A stretch of DNA of 64,000 nt from Torymus aiolomorphi (taxonomy: Eukaryota > Arthropoda > Insecta > Hymenoptera > Torymidae), in NCBI GenBank assembly GCA_036365515.1, contig CM070877.1, positions 84,976,522 through 85,040,521 of the forward strand, in the 5' to 3' direction. Both the position numbers and the translations under genes were made by a program. How positions within the stretch are numbered: the stretch's first letter is position 1; each line of letters starts with the position of its first letter. Shown one piece after another: positions 33,170 through 45,090 of the stretch. Under the pieces are notes generated by a model, which saw only the letters and a program-made list of their open reading frames with translations, made no database searches and had not been told where the DNA came from.

Positions 33170-34312
33170 CTACATGATATTCAATAATTCTCTGAACTTT
33201 TCAAATTTATCTTTACACAACGCTTTTGTAAAGATATCGGCAACATTATCATTAGAGTCAATTTTAAGTATTACAATTTCTTTTACTTTCACGCTTTCAT
33301 GAACGTAGTGATAATGTATTTCTATGTTCGAATTCTTAGTAAGGTTTCCATAATTCGCTATATTTATCGCGCCTGTGTTATCCTCAAATATCTTTACAGG
33401 ATCAATCAATTCTACATTAAAGTTTTTCATTACCTCTATTATAAACTTCACTTCACTAACTGCCTCAAATAAGGCTACATAATGTGCATAAGTTGAAGCC
33501 TTTGTTACAGTTTTTTGTTTTCGCGATTTCCAATCGATTACATTCCTAAATACTTTAATAACATATCCAGATGTGGATTTTCTGTCAACATTATCACCAG
33601 CCCAATCTGCGTCTACACAAAAACCTATAATTTCGCAATTTACATTCCTTTTATAATTCATCTTTAAAGCTTTAGTTAAATACAAGTATTTCAAGATTCG
33701 TAACGCATATTTCCAATGAGTCTCATTGTAACTATTTTGATATCTACTCAGATAATTTACACTATAACTTATATCGGGCCTTGTACTTGAACTTATATAT
33801 AATAATGCAACTATCAAATTTCTATATTTAATATCTGACTCGCATATTTCAGCCTTTTCAATTTTTAGATTCGTTTCCATAGGAGTGCTATATAATTTAC
33901 TATTCTGCAATTGATATTTATTCGCTAATGACTCTATATACTTAGTTTGACTTAATTTCATATCACAATTACGATAATCATACTCTATATTAATACCAAG
34001 GTATTCTTTAACTTCTCCTAGGTCTTTCATCTTAAATTTTTCTGACAAGGCTCTTTTTAAATTTTTAATTTTCTTTATACTCTTACTACAAATTAACAAA
34101 TCATCGACATATATTAATAAGTAAATTTGATCTATACCCTCACCTAGAGTATATAAACAATAATCTACGTTACTACTTTTAAATTTTATCTTTGTCAAAT
34201 ATTCATCCAGATTTATACCATCCCCTTGGGCTTTCTCGTAGTCCGTACAATGCTTTACGTAATTTACAAACCCTGTTTGTTCCATCGCTATAACCTTTCG
34301 GTTGACAGACAT
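33170..34312 (-). pseudogene. Copia RT C-terminus and RNase H
   Basis: Contains IYLLIYVDDLLICSK (catalytic Asp pair), MKDLGEVKEYLGINIEY, then the copia-type RNase H with FCVDADWAGDNVDRKSTSGY, KASTYAHYVALFEAVSEV and IFEDNTGAINIANYG. These are the thumb of RT and RNase H. The frame overlaps the preceding pol frame around 34215-34250, where a shift separates ALYGLRESPRGWY from LDEYLTKIKFK. Catalytic residues intact. Confidence 0.92.
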
Positions 34313-36230
34313 ATACCTCCGAGCTTACTTCACCATTTAAAAAAGCAGTAACTACATCCATTTGTTCTATAATTAGACCAAACTGACAACAAAAGGAAAA
34401 CAAAATTTTTAAAGTTTGCATTTCAGCAACTGGAGCGCATATGACGTCAATCACATTTGTCTGTTGAAATCCTCTTACAACTAATCTCGCTTTATATGTA
34501 TCATCATATTTCCTACTATAAACCCATTTTACATCTATTACCTTTTCATTTGGTATCCTTTCAACTAATTCCCATGTTTTATTATCTTTTAAACTTTCTA
34601 TTTCTTTATCCATAGCTTTTATCCAGCTCTCACTATCATTACTACTCATCGCCTCCTCAAATGTATATGAAGTATCTACTCTGCAGTAATTTACATAAAT
34701 ATTATTCGAAATATTTTCTGGATATCTTATTGGACTTTTTCTATCACGTGTAGATCTACGTGGAACTTTTAATAGTTCTATATTTTTCTTATTTGCTACT
34801 TTTGGTTCCTGTTCATCATTCTCATCCGCGCTTTGAAAATCATTATCATCGCTTAAATCATCATCACGATCATTGTGTTCTCCTCTAAATGACTCGAGAG
34901 TCGAAGTAGAAGGAGATGTATATTTTGACTCTACATCATCAAGTCCTATTAATTTTACATCTTCCTCTACTACATCTACATGTCTAGCAACTACCATTTT
35001 ATTATTTGTTAGAACTCTATATTCTACATCACTATATCCTAATAGGATTTCCATATCTGCCTTTTTATCCCATTTAGAATTTCCTTTTTGTTCCGGTTTT
35101 CTAACAAAAACTCTACTCCTGTACAGACGTAAATGTTTGACATCCGGCCGTTTCTTAAAAAATATTTTGTACGGAGTTTTTCTCTCTATCGTATTAATCA
35201 AGGTTCGATTTTTCAAATACGTCGCTGCACATACTATTTCAGGCCAATATCGTTTATGTACTTGTGCCTCTGTAAGTAAACAACGCGCCATATCCATTAT
35301 AGTTCTATTGAATCGTTCCGCGGTTCCGTTTAACTCGTGTACATATACTGGGCAAGTATTCAAAATAATATCTTTTTCCCTTACGAATTTATAAAACCGA
35401 TTATTTAAGTATTCTTTCCCATTATCGCATCTCAAAACTTTTACTTTCTTTTCAGTTAAATTTTCACATTCATTAATAAATCCAACTAGGCAATCAAAAA
35501 CTTCGTCTTTAGTTTTGATACAATAAACCTTCGCGATTTTGCTATAATCATCAATGAAAGAGACAAAATAATTTTCTCCATTAAATCCTGTAGTTTTAAA
35601 TGGACCGCATACATCTGTATGAACTATCTCTAAAATATCTTTAGCTTTTATTCTATCGTTGCTAAATGGCAAATTATGCATTTTATTCTCTATACACGTT
35701 TTGCACTTTATAAATTCCGTTTCAAGTTTATTCGGAATACCCGTTAATAACTCTTCTCTACATAGTGTATTTAGATACCCTAAACTTACGTGTCCTAACA
35801 TTCTATGCCATTTCTCTTTCAAACTCATGTTATTATTGCTATAGTCGGCTGTGTTTACAAAATTCTCTCTATGTTTCAAGGTACTCTTTATCTTATAAGT
35901 TCGATTTTCTTTGTATGCTACAGCTATCAATTTATTATTTTTATCTATTATCCTTGCTATATTTCCCTTTGAAATAATCGTATTGTTATCTGTTAATTTC
36001 CCAAAACTGATTAAGTTTGTATTCATTTTTTCGGCATAAAAAACATTACTCATATTAACTTCATTCTTTTTACCAAACGCGTCAAAATAGCAAACTACAT
36101 TACCAATTTTCATTGCTTTTATATATCTATTATAGCCTAAATATATATTTACCGGTTCTTTAAGATCAATACATTTATCAAAATAGTTGACGCTATTTAT
36201 TATATGATCGGTACATCCGCTGTCCAGCAA
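34203..36230 (-). pseudogene. Copia protease, integrase and RT N-terminus
   Basis: 675 open codons. Protease MLDSGCTDHI is at the start (2-10). GAG-pre-integrase zinc site: WHRMLGH (141-147) and CKTC (176-179). Integrase: VHTDVCGPF (Asp ~206), LRCDNGKEY (Asp ~269), NGTAERFNRT (Glu ~305), all three catalytic residues present. An acidic linker follows (DRDDDLSDDNDFQSADEND), then RT: WELVERIPNEKVIDVKWVY, ARLVVRGF, IEQMDVVTAFLNGE, CKLRKALYGLRESPRGWY. The N-terminal part of the protease and the link to gag lie in other frames. Confidence 0.94.
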
Positions 36231-36267
36231 CCACTGTATCTCATTACCTAGCCTACCTTGACTATAG

Positions 36268-37270
36268 TTATTCTGCGCCGCATACGCTGTAGCTATCCAC
36301 GCGCTCGTACCTTCGCCGCTCTGCTCGCTCGTGCTGGCTCCTTGCTGACGGAAGTTTCCGCGTCCCCTGTTGATGTTGCCTCTTCCTCCTCGGCCTCGAC
36401 TGCGGCCACGTGTTGAGCCTCACCATGTTGTGCCGCTTTGTCCTGCTTGTCCTCCATTTTGGCATTCTCGTGCGAAATGCCCGGTTCTTTCACATTTGAA
36501 GCAACTTCCTTTCTGATCCTTCATTGCAGCGAATACATTTGACCTTTGTTCGCTGTGCTCGTTATTATTTTTCATTTAAGCTATCTGTATTTTATTTTTC
36601 ACATACGATGCTGTTTGATCCTCTTCTTTTAATGTGTCTATTAAATCGCCAATGTAACTGTATTGGCTCGGCATCGTGTTCAACATGTAATTTAGTTTTT
36701 CTTTTTCACTTATTTTTGCACCTGCGCTTTTTAATTCATTCACTGATTTTTCAAATTCACTGAAAAATGTTGCTGTATCACTATACTTTTCTAGCCTCAA
36801 TTTTTTCAATTTATTTCTACACACAATTTGTAGTGCTGTAGACTCTTTCAAATACATATCATCCAATTTCTTTATTATATTGTACGCCGTATCTTCTTCA
36901 CACACACATACTCCAATTGTTTGTTGGAAATGGCACTGTAAATCAAATTTATGGCCTTTAAATCCCTTTCTTCCCAGTCTTCTTTGTCTGCAGCAACTCT
37001 TGCTCTGGTTATCACTACGTCACATTTTTTCAACTTTAGGTACATCGTAATCCTTTTCTTCCACATACTCTAGTCTTCTCCATCAAACACCGGTATCGTG
37101 ACTTCCTTTTTCTCCATTTCGTCTTCTTCGTTCTTGAACGTTCCTTCGTGTTCGGAATTTTCTTCGTGCTTGACCTCCAAGGTCGTTTCTTCTTCAATAG
37201 ATGTCTCGAACGTTCCTTCGTGTTCGAACTTTTCTTCTTGCTCGATTTTCAATTTCGGTTGTTCTTCCAC
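36268..37270 (-). pseudogene. Copia gag and nucleocapsid
   Basis: From 37270 downward: an acidic N-terminus with repeated EHEGTF, PVFDGED, a stop, WKKRITMYLKLKKCDVV, DWEERDLKAINLIYSAISNKQL, another break, then YNIIKKLDDMYLKES, SDTATFFSEFEKSVNELKSAG and PSQYSYIGDLIDTLKEED, the UBN2-type capsid layout of copia Gag. A short-frame region near 36293-36493 corresponds to the Arg-rich/zinc-knuckle nucleocapsid. At least three breaks. Confidence 0.85.
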
Positions 37271-37401
37271 ATACGTTTCATACGGTGTTCACATACGCGG
37301 CACTTTAATTATCACTATACGACTCGAGAGTCGATATAGAAGATAATGGAAAAACACTTACCACTCACCTCGTGGCAAACCAACCACGGCTCCTGCTACC
37401 A

Positions 37402-37724
37402 TGTTGAGATGTGGTTAATTAAGGAGAGACTTATTTAATGTAGTGATATAATAAAGAGTTTATTGAGACTTAGTTCACGGCGCTACCTTGCGCCACGCGC
37501 CAGGTGCTTCTCGTTCGGCGTACAAAAGTAGAGAGAGAGAGCAGCGTATCGTTCGCTGCTCCTCGGCTTAGATGCTTGCTCACGCACACACTATAAGGAA
37601 GGGGAGAGGTACATGTTTACGTTCTGACTCATACGACATTGCGCGTTCTCGATACGGTCGCGCGCTCACACATACCTACTGTATATATTCATGCGTACAA
37701 TATAGATGTACACTATTTTCAACA
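37402..37724 (-). repeat. Copia 5' LTR
   Basis: Nearly identical to 32828-33133, with one ~14-bp insertion (around 37645-37660). The primer-binding site TGGTAGCAGGAGC abuts it on the minus strand. Confidence 0.94.
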
Positions 37725-37771
37725 GGTTTAACTCGAATAAATAACAAAAAAAATGTCACTCATCGTCTCGA

Positions 37772-39289
37772 TCACCTTCGGTCGTTTAACCTGCTAAGGT
37801 CGAAGCCAGGATGGCGTCTCTCTCGACTGTCTCGAATCTCACCAAAGAGTCGATGAACCCCTGGATAGCTCGCATTTCCACGACAGTGATTGCTACACGT
37901 ACCGTCCTGGCTCGCAGCGCCGATGGACTGTCCCGAAGGGACTGAGCCAGCCTCTGAATCGCCTTCACCCTCTTCAGATCCAGCCTTGGTACGTCCGAGG
38001 TTGGTGGGAGCCCAGACGTAGGGCCACTGCCACCTCCGGCCTACTCCTGAGGGAGCGGTCTCGCCCATCACGACCAGCAGATGCTACCGACTCCGCCGGC
38101 CCCTCCTGGTTCTACTGGACTGGCCTAGCCCGAGCCAACTCTTGCTTGTGCGGCCCGAATCCTGGCGAATAACTCCGGACGAGTGTTCGCCGCCGCATAG
38201 TCCGCCTGATGGCGCCGCTCCGGCTCCCTCAGCTCTCGGGGTCGGTGCACTGGCCCGCACCCTTGGAACTGGGTGCCAGTAGTCTTGGCGTTCATAGGGG
38301 GCGTCATAAAGCTGCTGCCAATGCTCGAACCGGCCGGTACGGTCACCACTGATGCCAGTGTTGGCGGCTGGGGTGTAGCAGCGCGCAGCAATTGACCGGG
38401 CCCTGGCAGCGGTGACGATGCCCTTGAAGACGTCGGGGACAGGTGGGCCGAGACGTAATCGTCCCGTTCCAACTGCCGCCTCGATGCCGACGACTGCTGT
38501 CGCCACCTACGACGTCCCCGTCTCGATGTGGCCGACTCGGCCGAGGCATCGGGAGGACTCACAAGAGTGACTGGGGAGGGCCCCGTAGAGGAGCCCCACT
38601 CTTGCCCTCGTGCTGATCAGCTTGAGACGTAGGCCGCCGGGATCGGGGCCTCCACAAACGTGGCGGGAGCCCTCACCCCGAAGGGGGCTACTCGGCCACG
38701 CGCTGGGGCCACCAGATCGACCAGGTCGGCTAACTCCCGTTCTGCTGCTCTGCTGGCGTCGAGGTAGGTAGCTCCCGCCTCCTCCAGGAGCGACGCCTCC
38801 TCCTCGGCGCTGATCTCCACCTCCATGGGGGTCACCTCCGCGGCGTCGGATTCGGGTGTTGGCTCAGCCAATAACCTCCTTTTCTCCTCCTCCACTGCCA
38901 TAGGTCCCGCGGCTGACTGGTCCGCCTCTTCTTCTTCTTCGATCCTGGGGATGACTGCCGTCGGGATTTGGGAAGGGCCCTGCTCTTCCCCATCTTCAGG
39001 CTGCCGCGGTATCCGGGGCAGTGTCGTGGTCACTCCGGTGGTCACCCAGCGTTGGTCTGCAGGTCGCCCTCCCCGGGTTGAAGAGAGGCACTCCCCCCAG
39101 TGCCAAGGCTAGCTGACGCTGGTGTTGAATCTCGTCCTCGATCTCTCTCAGGTAGATCGATGCTTTGTATCCTTCCTGCGACTGATCAAGCGCGTCAGTC
39201 ATCCCCATGGATGAATTTCCCCCCTGCATGCACCCTTCATATTGATACGTCACAAACCTCACCATCACCACATGCACATTTAGTCTCAA
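37772..39289 (-). pseudogene. Gypsy-B third ORF downstream of pol (not env-like)
   Basis: Successive minus-strand frames, broken by shifts: YKASIYLREIEDEIQHQRQL; an acidic region (IEEEEEADQSAAGPMAVEEE, MEVEISAEEEASLLEEAG); a Pro/Ala/Arg-rich part; and a C-terminal helical stretch (MKAIQRLAQSLRDSPSALRA, then MRAIQGFIDSLVRFETVERD). No signal peptide or membrane segment, so this is not a typical Env. I do not recognise a domain. Its consistent strand, composition and position between integrase and polypurine tract suggest an element-encoded accessory protein. Confidence 0.55.
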
Positions 39290-39299
39290 CGGGGCATAT

Positions 39300-40182
39300 A
39301 TCGCCTAAGCTGGGATACCTGGACCTTGGAATTTTCCCGCTTGTCTGACACCTTGAGTTGATATGTCTCCGGGCCTAGGACTACCTCGATCTCATACGGC
39401 CCCTTGTCTTTGGGTGCCAGTTTCCCCGAAAATTGCGTCGCCCCGCACGATAAGGCATGATTCTCCCTTCATACCAGGTCGCCGACATAATACCTAGCTA
39501 CCTTCCGGCCCTTATTGTACGCCTCCGCTTGCTTCTCGTGGGCCTCGTCGAGATGCTGGCTCACAAGGTCACGGAGAGCGTCTGCCCAAGTCTGGAGGTC
39601 TATGCGATTAATTAGTTCTATCCCTTCCACTTCCCTCTGGAGACTTTTAACGGGTCGCGGATGCCGTCCGAAGTTCAAATAGGCAGGGGAGACTCGCGTA
39701 GAAGCTTGGGTCGGTGTGTTCAGGGCGTGTCGGAATTCATGCAGGTGTTGGTCCCAGGTACGGTGGTTCTCTGTCACGAACATCGCGATCATAGTTTTCA
39801 AGGTCCGATTACATCGCTCGACGGGGTTAGTTTATGGGTGATAGGGAGGAGTGGTTACATGCATCAACCCATAGGTGGTCAGGGTATCGGCCAAGGTTTT
39901 GTTGGCGAACTCCTTTCCATTATCCGTGAGTAGATAGCCCGGAGTGTCCCACCGAAACAGAATCTACTCCTCAAACGCCCGTGCCACTGACTTTCCGTCG
40001 GCTATTCGTACCGGCTTCATCTCCACCCACTTGGTAAACAGGTCTTCAAATACAACCAGGTATCGAAATCGCTAACTACTGGGGGAAAATTCCATCAAGT
40101 CGGCTGCTACCACCGCCCATGGCCGCTCTATGTTCCGACGGCCCATCGTGCCCACCGGTCCTGTCTGGTTCGACTTGTACTG
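39300..40182 (-). pseudogene. Gypsy-B integrase core and C-terminus
   Basis: Minus strand: VVAADLMEFSP (first Asp), LLTDNGKEFANK (second Asp), then a stop inside the HPxTN motif, ERCNRTLKTMIAMF (Glu), a long helical segment, and a C-terminal module with GPYEIEVV resembling the GPY/F domain. The three catalytic residues are present, but at least one stop and shifts break it. Confidence 0.85.
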
Positions 40183-40731
40183 CTAGTATAGTCGGCATGT
40201 TTTCAAGAATTTATGTACGTCATGCCTTGCCCCCGGCCAGTAATACTCCCTGGCAACCCTATCATACGTCTTATCTATGCCCAGATGCCCCGCTGCCGCC
40301 TCGCAGTGGGCATCAGATAGAACTCTGTCTCGATATTCCGCCGGCACGACCAATCGCCACCCCTCCTCGGAGTATCCCACTGGGTCCAGAAGTTCATCCT
40401 GCCAGAAGCGATATAACCTCCCCTCTTCCACGCGCCACGGGAGAAACTTATTCGGGAATTGGGTGACGTCTTCAAGTTTCTTTAAATACCAAGGGTCCGC
40501 GACCTCCTCGAATTCCCGCGATAGGGCATCTGGGACGTGATCGATGGCCCCCCTTCTATGCACAATCTCGAAGTCCCACTGCTGCAACTCGAGCACCCAG
40601 CCCATTAATCGCCCGGATGGTTTTTTTAAGTTATGTAACCACCGGAGGGCAGTATGGTCCGTGATGACGGTGAAATGGTATCCTTCCAGATAAGGACGGA
40701 ATTTTAAATCGATCATTTTACCGCCAAACAC
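40183..40731 (-). pseudogene. Gypsy-B RNase H end and integrase zinc domain
   Basis: Contains HFTVITDHTALRWL (RNase H), HRRGAIDHVPDALSRE, then the integrase HHCC start: SDAHCEAAAGHLGIDKTYDRV and YYWPGARHDV, ending near KTCRLY where the second half of the CxxC is degraded. Confidence 0.88.
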
Positions 40732-41249
40732 TCTTTCTCGGTGGTGGTGTATTTCATCGCCGAGGCCGTCAGCACCCGGCTGATGTACCCAACTGGGTGC
40801 TCACCGTCCTCGAATTCCTGAGTGAGAACCGCCCCTAATGCGTCATCGCTTGCATCGCACTGAACACAGAAGGGGAGACTGAAATCAGGCTGGGTAGTAC
40901 GGGAGCTCTGGTGAGAGACCATTTCAGTCTCGAACGCCAGTTGCTGTTTTTCCCCCCAATTCCATATCAGTCTCTTTTGCAAAAGCTTTACAAATGGTAT
41001 TTTTATTTCCGATTAGTTTTCTATAAATCTTGCATACCACCCGATCATTCCTAGAAACCGTCGCAACTGTTTCACATTCCGCGGGGCTGGATACTTCACA
41101 ATAGGTTCCACGTGTTCCGGGTTGGGGTGAAGGCCGTCCCGATCTAGAAGATAACCTAAGTATGCCACCTTACAGCAGCAGAATTCGCATTTCTTCCTAT
41201 TCACCGTAGTCCTGCTTCCACTAGTCGCGTCACGAGCACCCCTACCCAC
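40713..41249 (-). pseudogene. Gypsy-B RT connection and RNase H start
   Basis: 41013-41249 encodes VAYLGYLLDRDGLHPNPE and LRRFLGMIGWYARFI (connection). 40713-40982 encodes FCVQCDASDDALGAVLTQEF and YTTTEKECLAV (RNase H Asp and Glu). The two are in different frames. Confidence 0.88.
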
Positions 41250-41857
41250 TTTAGGTATTCTTCGAACCCTTCTGTCACGACAATGATGTCATGTAGGTAC
41301 CCGAACACGAACGGCTCAAATTCCGGCCCGAAAAGCTGATCGATCAACCGCTGAAAGGTTTGGGGAGCATTTGTCAGCCCGAATGGCATCCGCCGAATTT
41401 GCCACAATCCTGACCGCGGTACTGAAAACGCGGTATATTTCTTGCTTTCCTCCTCCATCGGAATTTGGAAGTAGGCTTGCTTCAAATCGATCTTAGTGAT
41501 ATATCTCGTGAGCCTTAACTTATCGAGAATGCTATCTAGGTTCTGACTTCGGTATGCGTCCTTTTTAGTCATCCGATTCACGACTCGATAGTCTACACAA
41601 AATCGGTATGTTTTATCCTGCTTCGTCACGATAACCGGCGCGCTACTCCATTCACTCCAAGATTTCTCTATAAAACCTAGCTCCCTCATTCTTTCCACCT
41701 CGTCTACCGCTACCTGCCACATCTTCGATGATAACCACCGAGGCCGATGTTTAATCGATTCTACCCCCAGTACATCGATTGTGTGAGAAGTTAGGGTTGT
41801 ACACCTGAATTCGCCGTCCTGCTCTGGAAATAATCTCCCAACCAACTGTTCCACCAT
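41201..41857 (-). pseudogene. Gypsy-B reverse transcriptase with altered YxDD
   Basis: SAPVIVTKQDKTYRFCVDYR, KIDLKQAYFQIPM and MPFGLTNAPQTFQRLIDQ are well preserved. The catalytic box reads FGYLHDIIV: the first Asp of the DD pair is His, so polymerase activity is lost in this copy. Confidence 0.9.
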
Positions 41858-41875
41858 ACTCTTTTCCTTTTCGTC

Positions 41876-42268
41876 TCATTCCGACAATCCCGCGCACTCC
41901 GCGAATATCCGCCCATGTGTCTGGGGTATCTCCTCACGATAAAACTCCACCCAGAACCCGTCGCGACACCGCCATTGCCCCAGTTTCCAACTCGTCTCGA
42001 TCTCAAACTCCTTACAGAAATCGATACCCAGCACCAGATCATGACAGGGAATTGTGGTGACCCTAGCCGTCAGTAACCCCGGTAATCCACCTACGTCGAG
42101 GGACAGCCGGAGTAATCCCTCCACTGCTGAGGTCTGACCTGTGATAGTTCTTATGTGTGTACCCGACGCCTGTAATCTATCCCGGAATCTACTCGCCACC
42201 TTTAGGCCTACCAAGGTTACCATTGCTCCTGGGTCTAATAGGGCTCGATAGGGGGTACCTTCTATCAT
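41876..42268 (-). pseudogene. Gypsy-B protease
   Basis: YRALLDPGAMVTLVGLKVA carries the retropepsin motif with Pro at the usual Ser/Thr (D-P-G), and CHDLVLGIDFCKEF is the second conserved block. The substitution suggests an inactive enzyme. Confidence 0.8.
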
Positions 42269-42720
42269 GATCTATAAAAATTGCCTCTCGTCTTTCATCG
42301 CATCGGTGACTCGTACTTCGTCGTCCCATTCCGCGATAGTTAGGCTGATATTCGTTTTGTCGAGGCGGTTATTGCCCCCGCCCCCCCGCGGCTCGCCAGT
42401 GCGATCTCGGTGTCGGGTAAAATACACAAGTCTATGTTCCCACCGATCCGCGGTCGGAAGTCCCTTGCGTCCGGGTCTAGGGGTGACTTCGTGTGGCCAA
42501 TTCCCTTCCCTGGAGAACTTATTTTCACCGGCCCTGGTTCGTGCGCGAATCCTCTAGCCCATGCCTGCCTACCCGGTCCTGCGTCGCTATTTTCTAATCG
42601 CCCTAAGACTGCCAGACCCCCCGCTGCCACTGCCGCCGCACTCTCTTCGCGGAGCGCGGCCTCCATGCCGCCATCCGACGCCCGTGAGGTGCAGTCCCGG
42701 CCCCGAAGGTCAGTCGAGTC

Positions 42721-44636
42721 TCAGCCCCTTACCTCCACCTGGACCTTGTCACAAGCGCTTCCTGCTTCGGTAATACTCCTTTTCCATTCAGTTATCTTTA
42801 TCGCCTTTGGCCCCTGTTCGGTTCCCACGCCCCCAAATTTCAATTTTCCGTCAGAGCCTTCCGTATTGGCTCGCAATCGGGGTACGTTTTTATGTTCCGT
42901 CCAGGTCAGTGGCACCCGACGTACCTCTCCGAAATCCCTGTTCCGTCGGAGGGTCGAGCCGGGCACTCGAACGCCCGATGCCATCTTTCCACAGCACCCA
43001 CACAGCTTTTCGGGACATTCCCTCGCGAAGTGACCGACCACATTACAGCGATAGCACGCCCCAGGTTCCGGCCGTTGGTCATTGCCCCGTCTCAACGGCC
43101 CGTATCGGCTCCTCTCGTCGCAACTTAGTCCCTCACCGATATACGTTCCGCGGCCCTTGTTCGATGGTCTCGAACCTGGGTTTTGTTCTCCCCTGGCAGG
43201 GTTTAACGTAGTTCCCGTTCTGGATTTCTTATCGTTTTCCCGTGGTTTTCCCCCGATACCGGACTGCTTTCCCTTACCTCCGCGGCTGTCGCCTCATTAC
43301 CTGACTCGACCAATTCAACTATCACGACGTTCTTTACCCGTGTTGGTTTCGCGCCCCCCAAGTAGGCCGACCCCGGAACCCGGCACTTGTCCCTTGGCGG
43401 AGGTCGTTGATAGCGTGCATCCAGATCCTTCAACCGTTCTAGTTTATACCCCACTGACTCCATCTCCGCCAGGTTCCGTACTTCGTGCCGCGCCGTGAAC
43501 CGGCGATACTCAGGTAGCAGGATCCGGAACACTATCCGCGTTAGTTTCCCTTCTAACGGTGGGTGTTTGAACGCGCTCACGATGAGCTGGAAACAGGATA
43601 AGAAATTCGAAATGGATTCCTGTTCCCCCTGTCTACACCAATATAACTCATCCATTAGATCCTCCTCGTCGAGTCTATCCAAAAGTCGATACCGGAACGC
43701 CTGTTTGAACTGCTTCCAGCTCTTTAATTTTTCGCGCGTTGCCCGGAACCAACGGCCCGCCGTATGTGAAAACACCGCCGGCAGTGCTGTCAACATCTCC
43801 TCGTCACGAACGCCCATTGCTTCACGCCATTCCTGCAATATTTCCAAAAATTCTGTGGTTTGCATCTGGTCCGATTCTCCGGTAAAAAACAGTTTCTACG
43901 CCTGAAGTGATTTTACGTACTGCACCCCGCGTCCTACATCCAATCTATTTCCCTTCCTATGATGTCGCCGAAGTCCTTTTCCGTTCCCTTCGTCCTCGTC
44001 ACTCGAGGTGGAGTAACGTGATCGAGGTGTTAGACTACACCGTTGTAGCACCAGGGATTTCCTCCGTCCTCCGGATCTTTGTTTCCCTCTCTCCATACCC
44101 GAATCGCTGCTGCTAGTGGCGTCCGGGCTATAATACTTCATTCCCCTGTCTCAACGTAAGTCACTTACATGTTTCGGGTAATCTTGGACCTCTTCCGCTT
44201 CCGCCTCGGACCATGAGCTTGCTCTTACTTCTCGCTGTTCCGAGATTCTTACCTGCCGCGATTCCTTCCCGCCGGGTATTCGATGGTGTCCTATTTCTGG
44301 TCCTACGCTAGCCCGTCTCCTTACCCCTGTCGCGATTGTATCCTTCACGACTACCGCGTTCCCCGCTACACCAGGTGGCCTGCCTGCCGGTGACTGAACG
44401 CCCTCCACCAGTCCCGATGTGATATTAACCGGTTCCGGGTATTCCTGTAGCCCTAGCCCCGACAGCACCTTCATTAACTGAGTCACGCTCGTTGTCAGCG
44501 CCGCTAGCTGTTCCGCCGTACTATCGCGATGGTCAACGTTTGCGGTGATTGACGGTTCACCTTCACCCTGAGCCGTTGCTACTATCGCCTGGTAGTCGAC
44601 TATCAGTTCCGGAGGCCCCTGTGAGCCTCACATAAG
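42721..44636 (-). pseudogene. Gypsy-B gag (5' truncated)
   Basis: Frames from 44636 downward: QLAALTTSVTQLMKVLSGLG; basic/Ser-rich segments; a capsid-like part at 43203-43865 (FLEILQEWREAMGVRDEEML, WFRATREKLKSWKQFKQAFR, EEDLMDELYWCRQGEQESIS); then at 42721-43095 one CCHC knuckle, CYRCNVVGHFAREC. Several shifts. The N-terminus is cut at the junction with the monomer repeat. Confidence 0.82.
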
Positions 44637-44985
44637 ATATAAAAAAGCTACTTCTATGCCAAATTTTAAAACGATTCATTGACCTTCATTCCTGTTATCG
44701 TAAACGAAAGAAAACGTACCTATTATTAAAAATAACTTCATTCTCGAAAACAAATGAACATAACGTCTTGTAATTTTAATTCAATTTTGTACTCGATAAG
44801 TGTAATAAGTGGTAAAAATTTTGAGTCAATCAATCGAATATTCATTTTAAAACAGCAATATTAAGAAACTTATACAAAATTTTTAACATCAAATATCTAT
44901 GAATACAACAATCAGATTTTTTTGGCAAAGAACTGGATGCTTAGATATAAAAAAGCTTCTTCTCTTAATTAAATAGTAGAGGACC
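44637..44985 (-). repeat. ~310-bp monomer family, one unit
   Basis: AGATATAAAAAAGCTACTTC, CTATGCCAAATTTTAAAACG, TAATAAGTGGTAAAAATTTTG and ATCAGATTTTTTTGGCAAAG in the same order as at 29.4-30 kb, closing with the start of a next unit. Confidence 0.85.
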
Positions 44986-45090
44986 ATCTTTGGAGGCAAA
45001 AAATTGAAAAGATCTTATTCCTTTATTCAAAACATAGAAATAAATTAACATATAAAACTTTTTTTAAAGACAATTAAACAATAAGGTATA

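Larger units (their letters stand above)
32828..37724 (-). mobile_element. Complete Ty1/copia element with 5-bp TSD
   Basis: LTRs at 32828-33133 and 37402-37724 (about 95% alike) are flanked by GGTTT on both outer sides (32823-32827 and 37725-37729). On the minus strand it runs LTR, TGGTAGCAGGAGC (initiator-Met-like primer-binding site), gag, zinc knuckle, protease, integrase, RT, RNase H, polypurine AAGGAGGCG, LTR. It is inserted in Gypsy-B: rejoining the flanks gives continuous sequence. Structurally complete, but gag and pol carry stops and a frameshift. Confidence 0.95.
32776..44636 (-). mobile_element. Gypsy-B: GC-rich Ty3/Gypsy element, 5' truncated, hosting a copia element
   Basis: Minus-strand order from 44636 downward: gag, zinc knuckle, protease, RT, RNase H, integrase with GPY/F-like module, an extra ORF, then (beyond the inserted copia element, 32828-37724) the polypurine tract and 3' LTR. 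At 44636 the gag-like frame ends abruptly against a ~310-bp monomer, so the 5' LTR and start of gag are missing. Many stops and shifts. Codon usage is GC-rich, unlike the A-rich element at 15-26 kb. Confidence 0.85.

Noticed and set aside
34873..35394. Plus-strand frame opposite the copia pol gene, and similar antisense frames in Gypsy-B
   Set aside because: Shadow frames of well-supported minus-strand genes.
37098..37346. Plus-strand Ser/Cys-rich frame near the copia 5' LTR
   Set aside because: Antisense of the acidic copia gag N-terminus.
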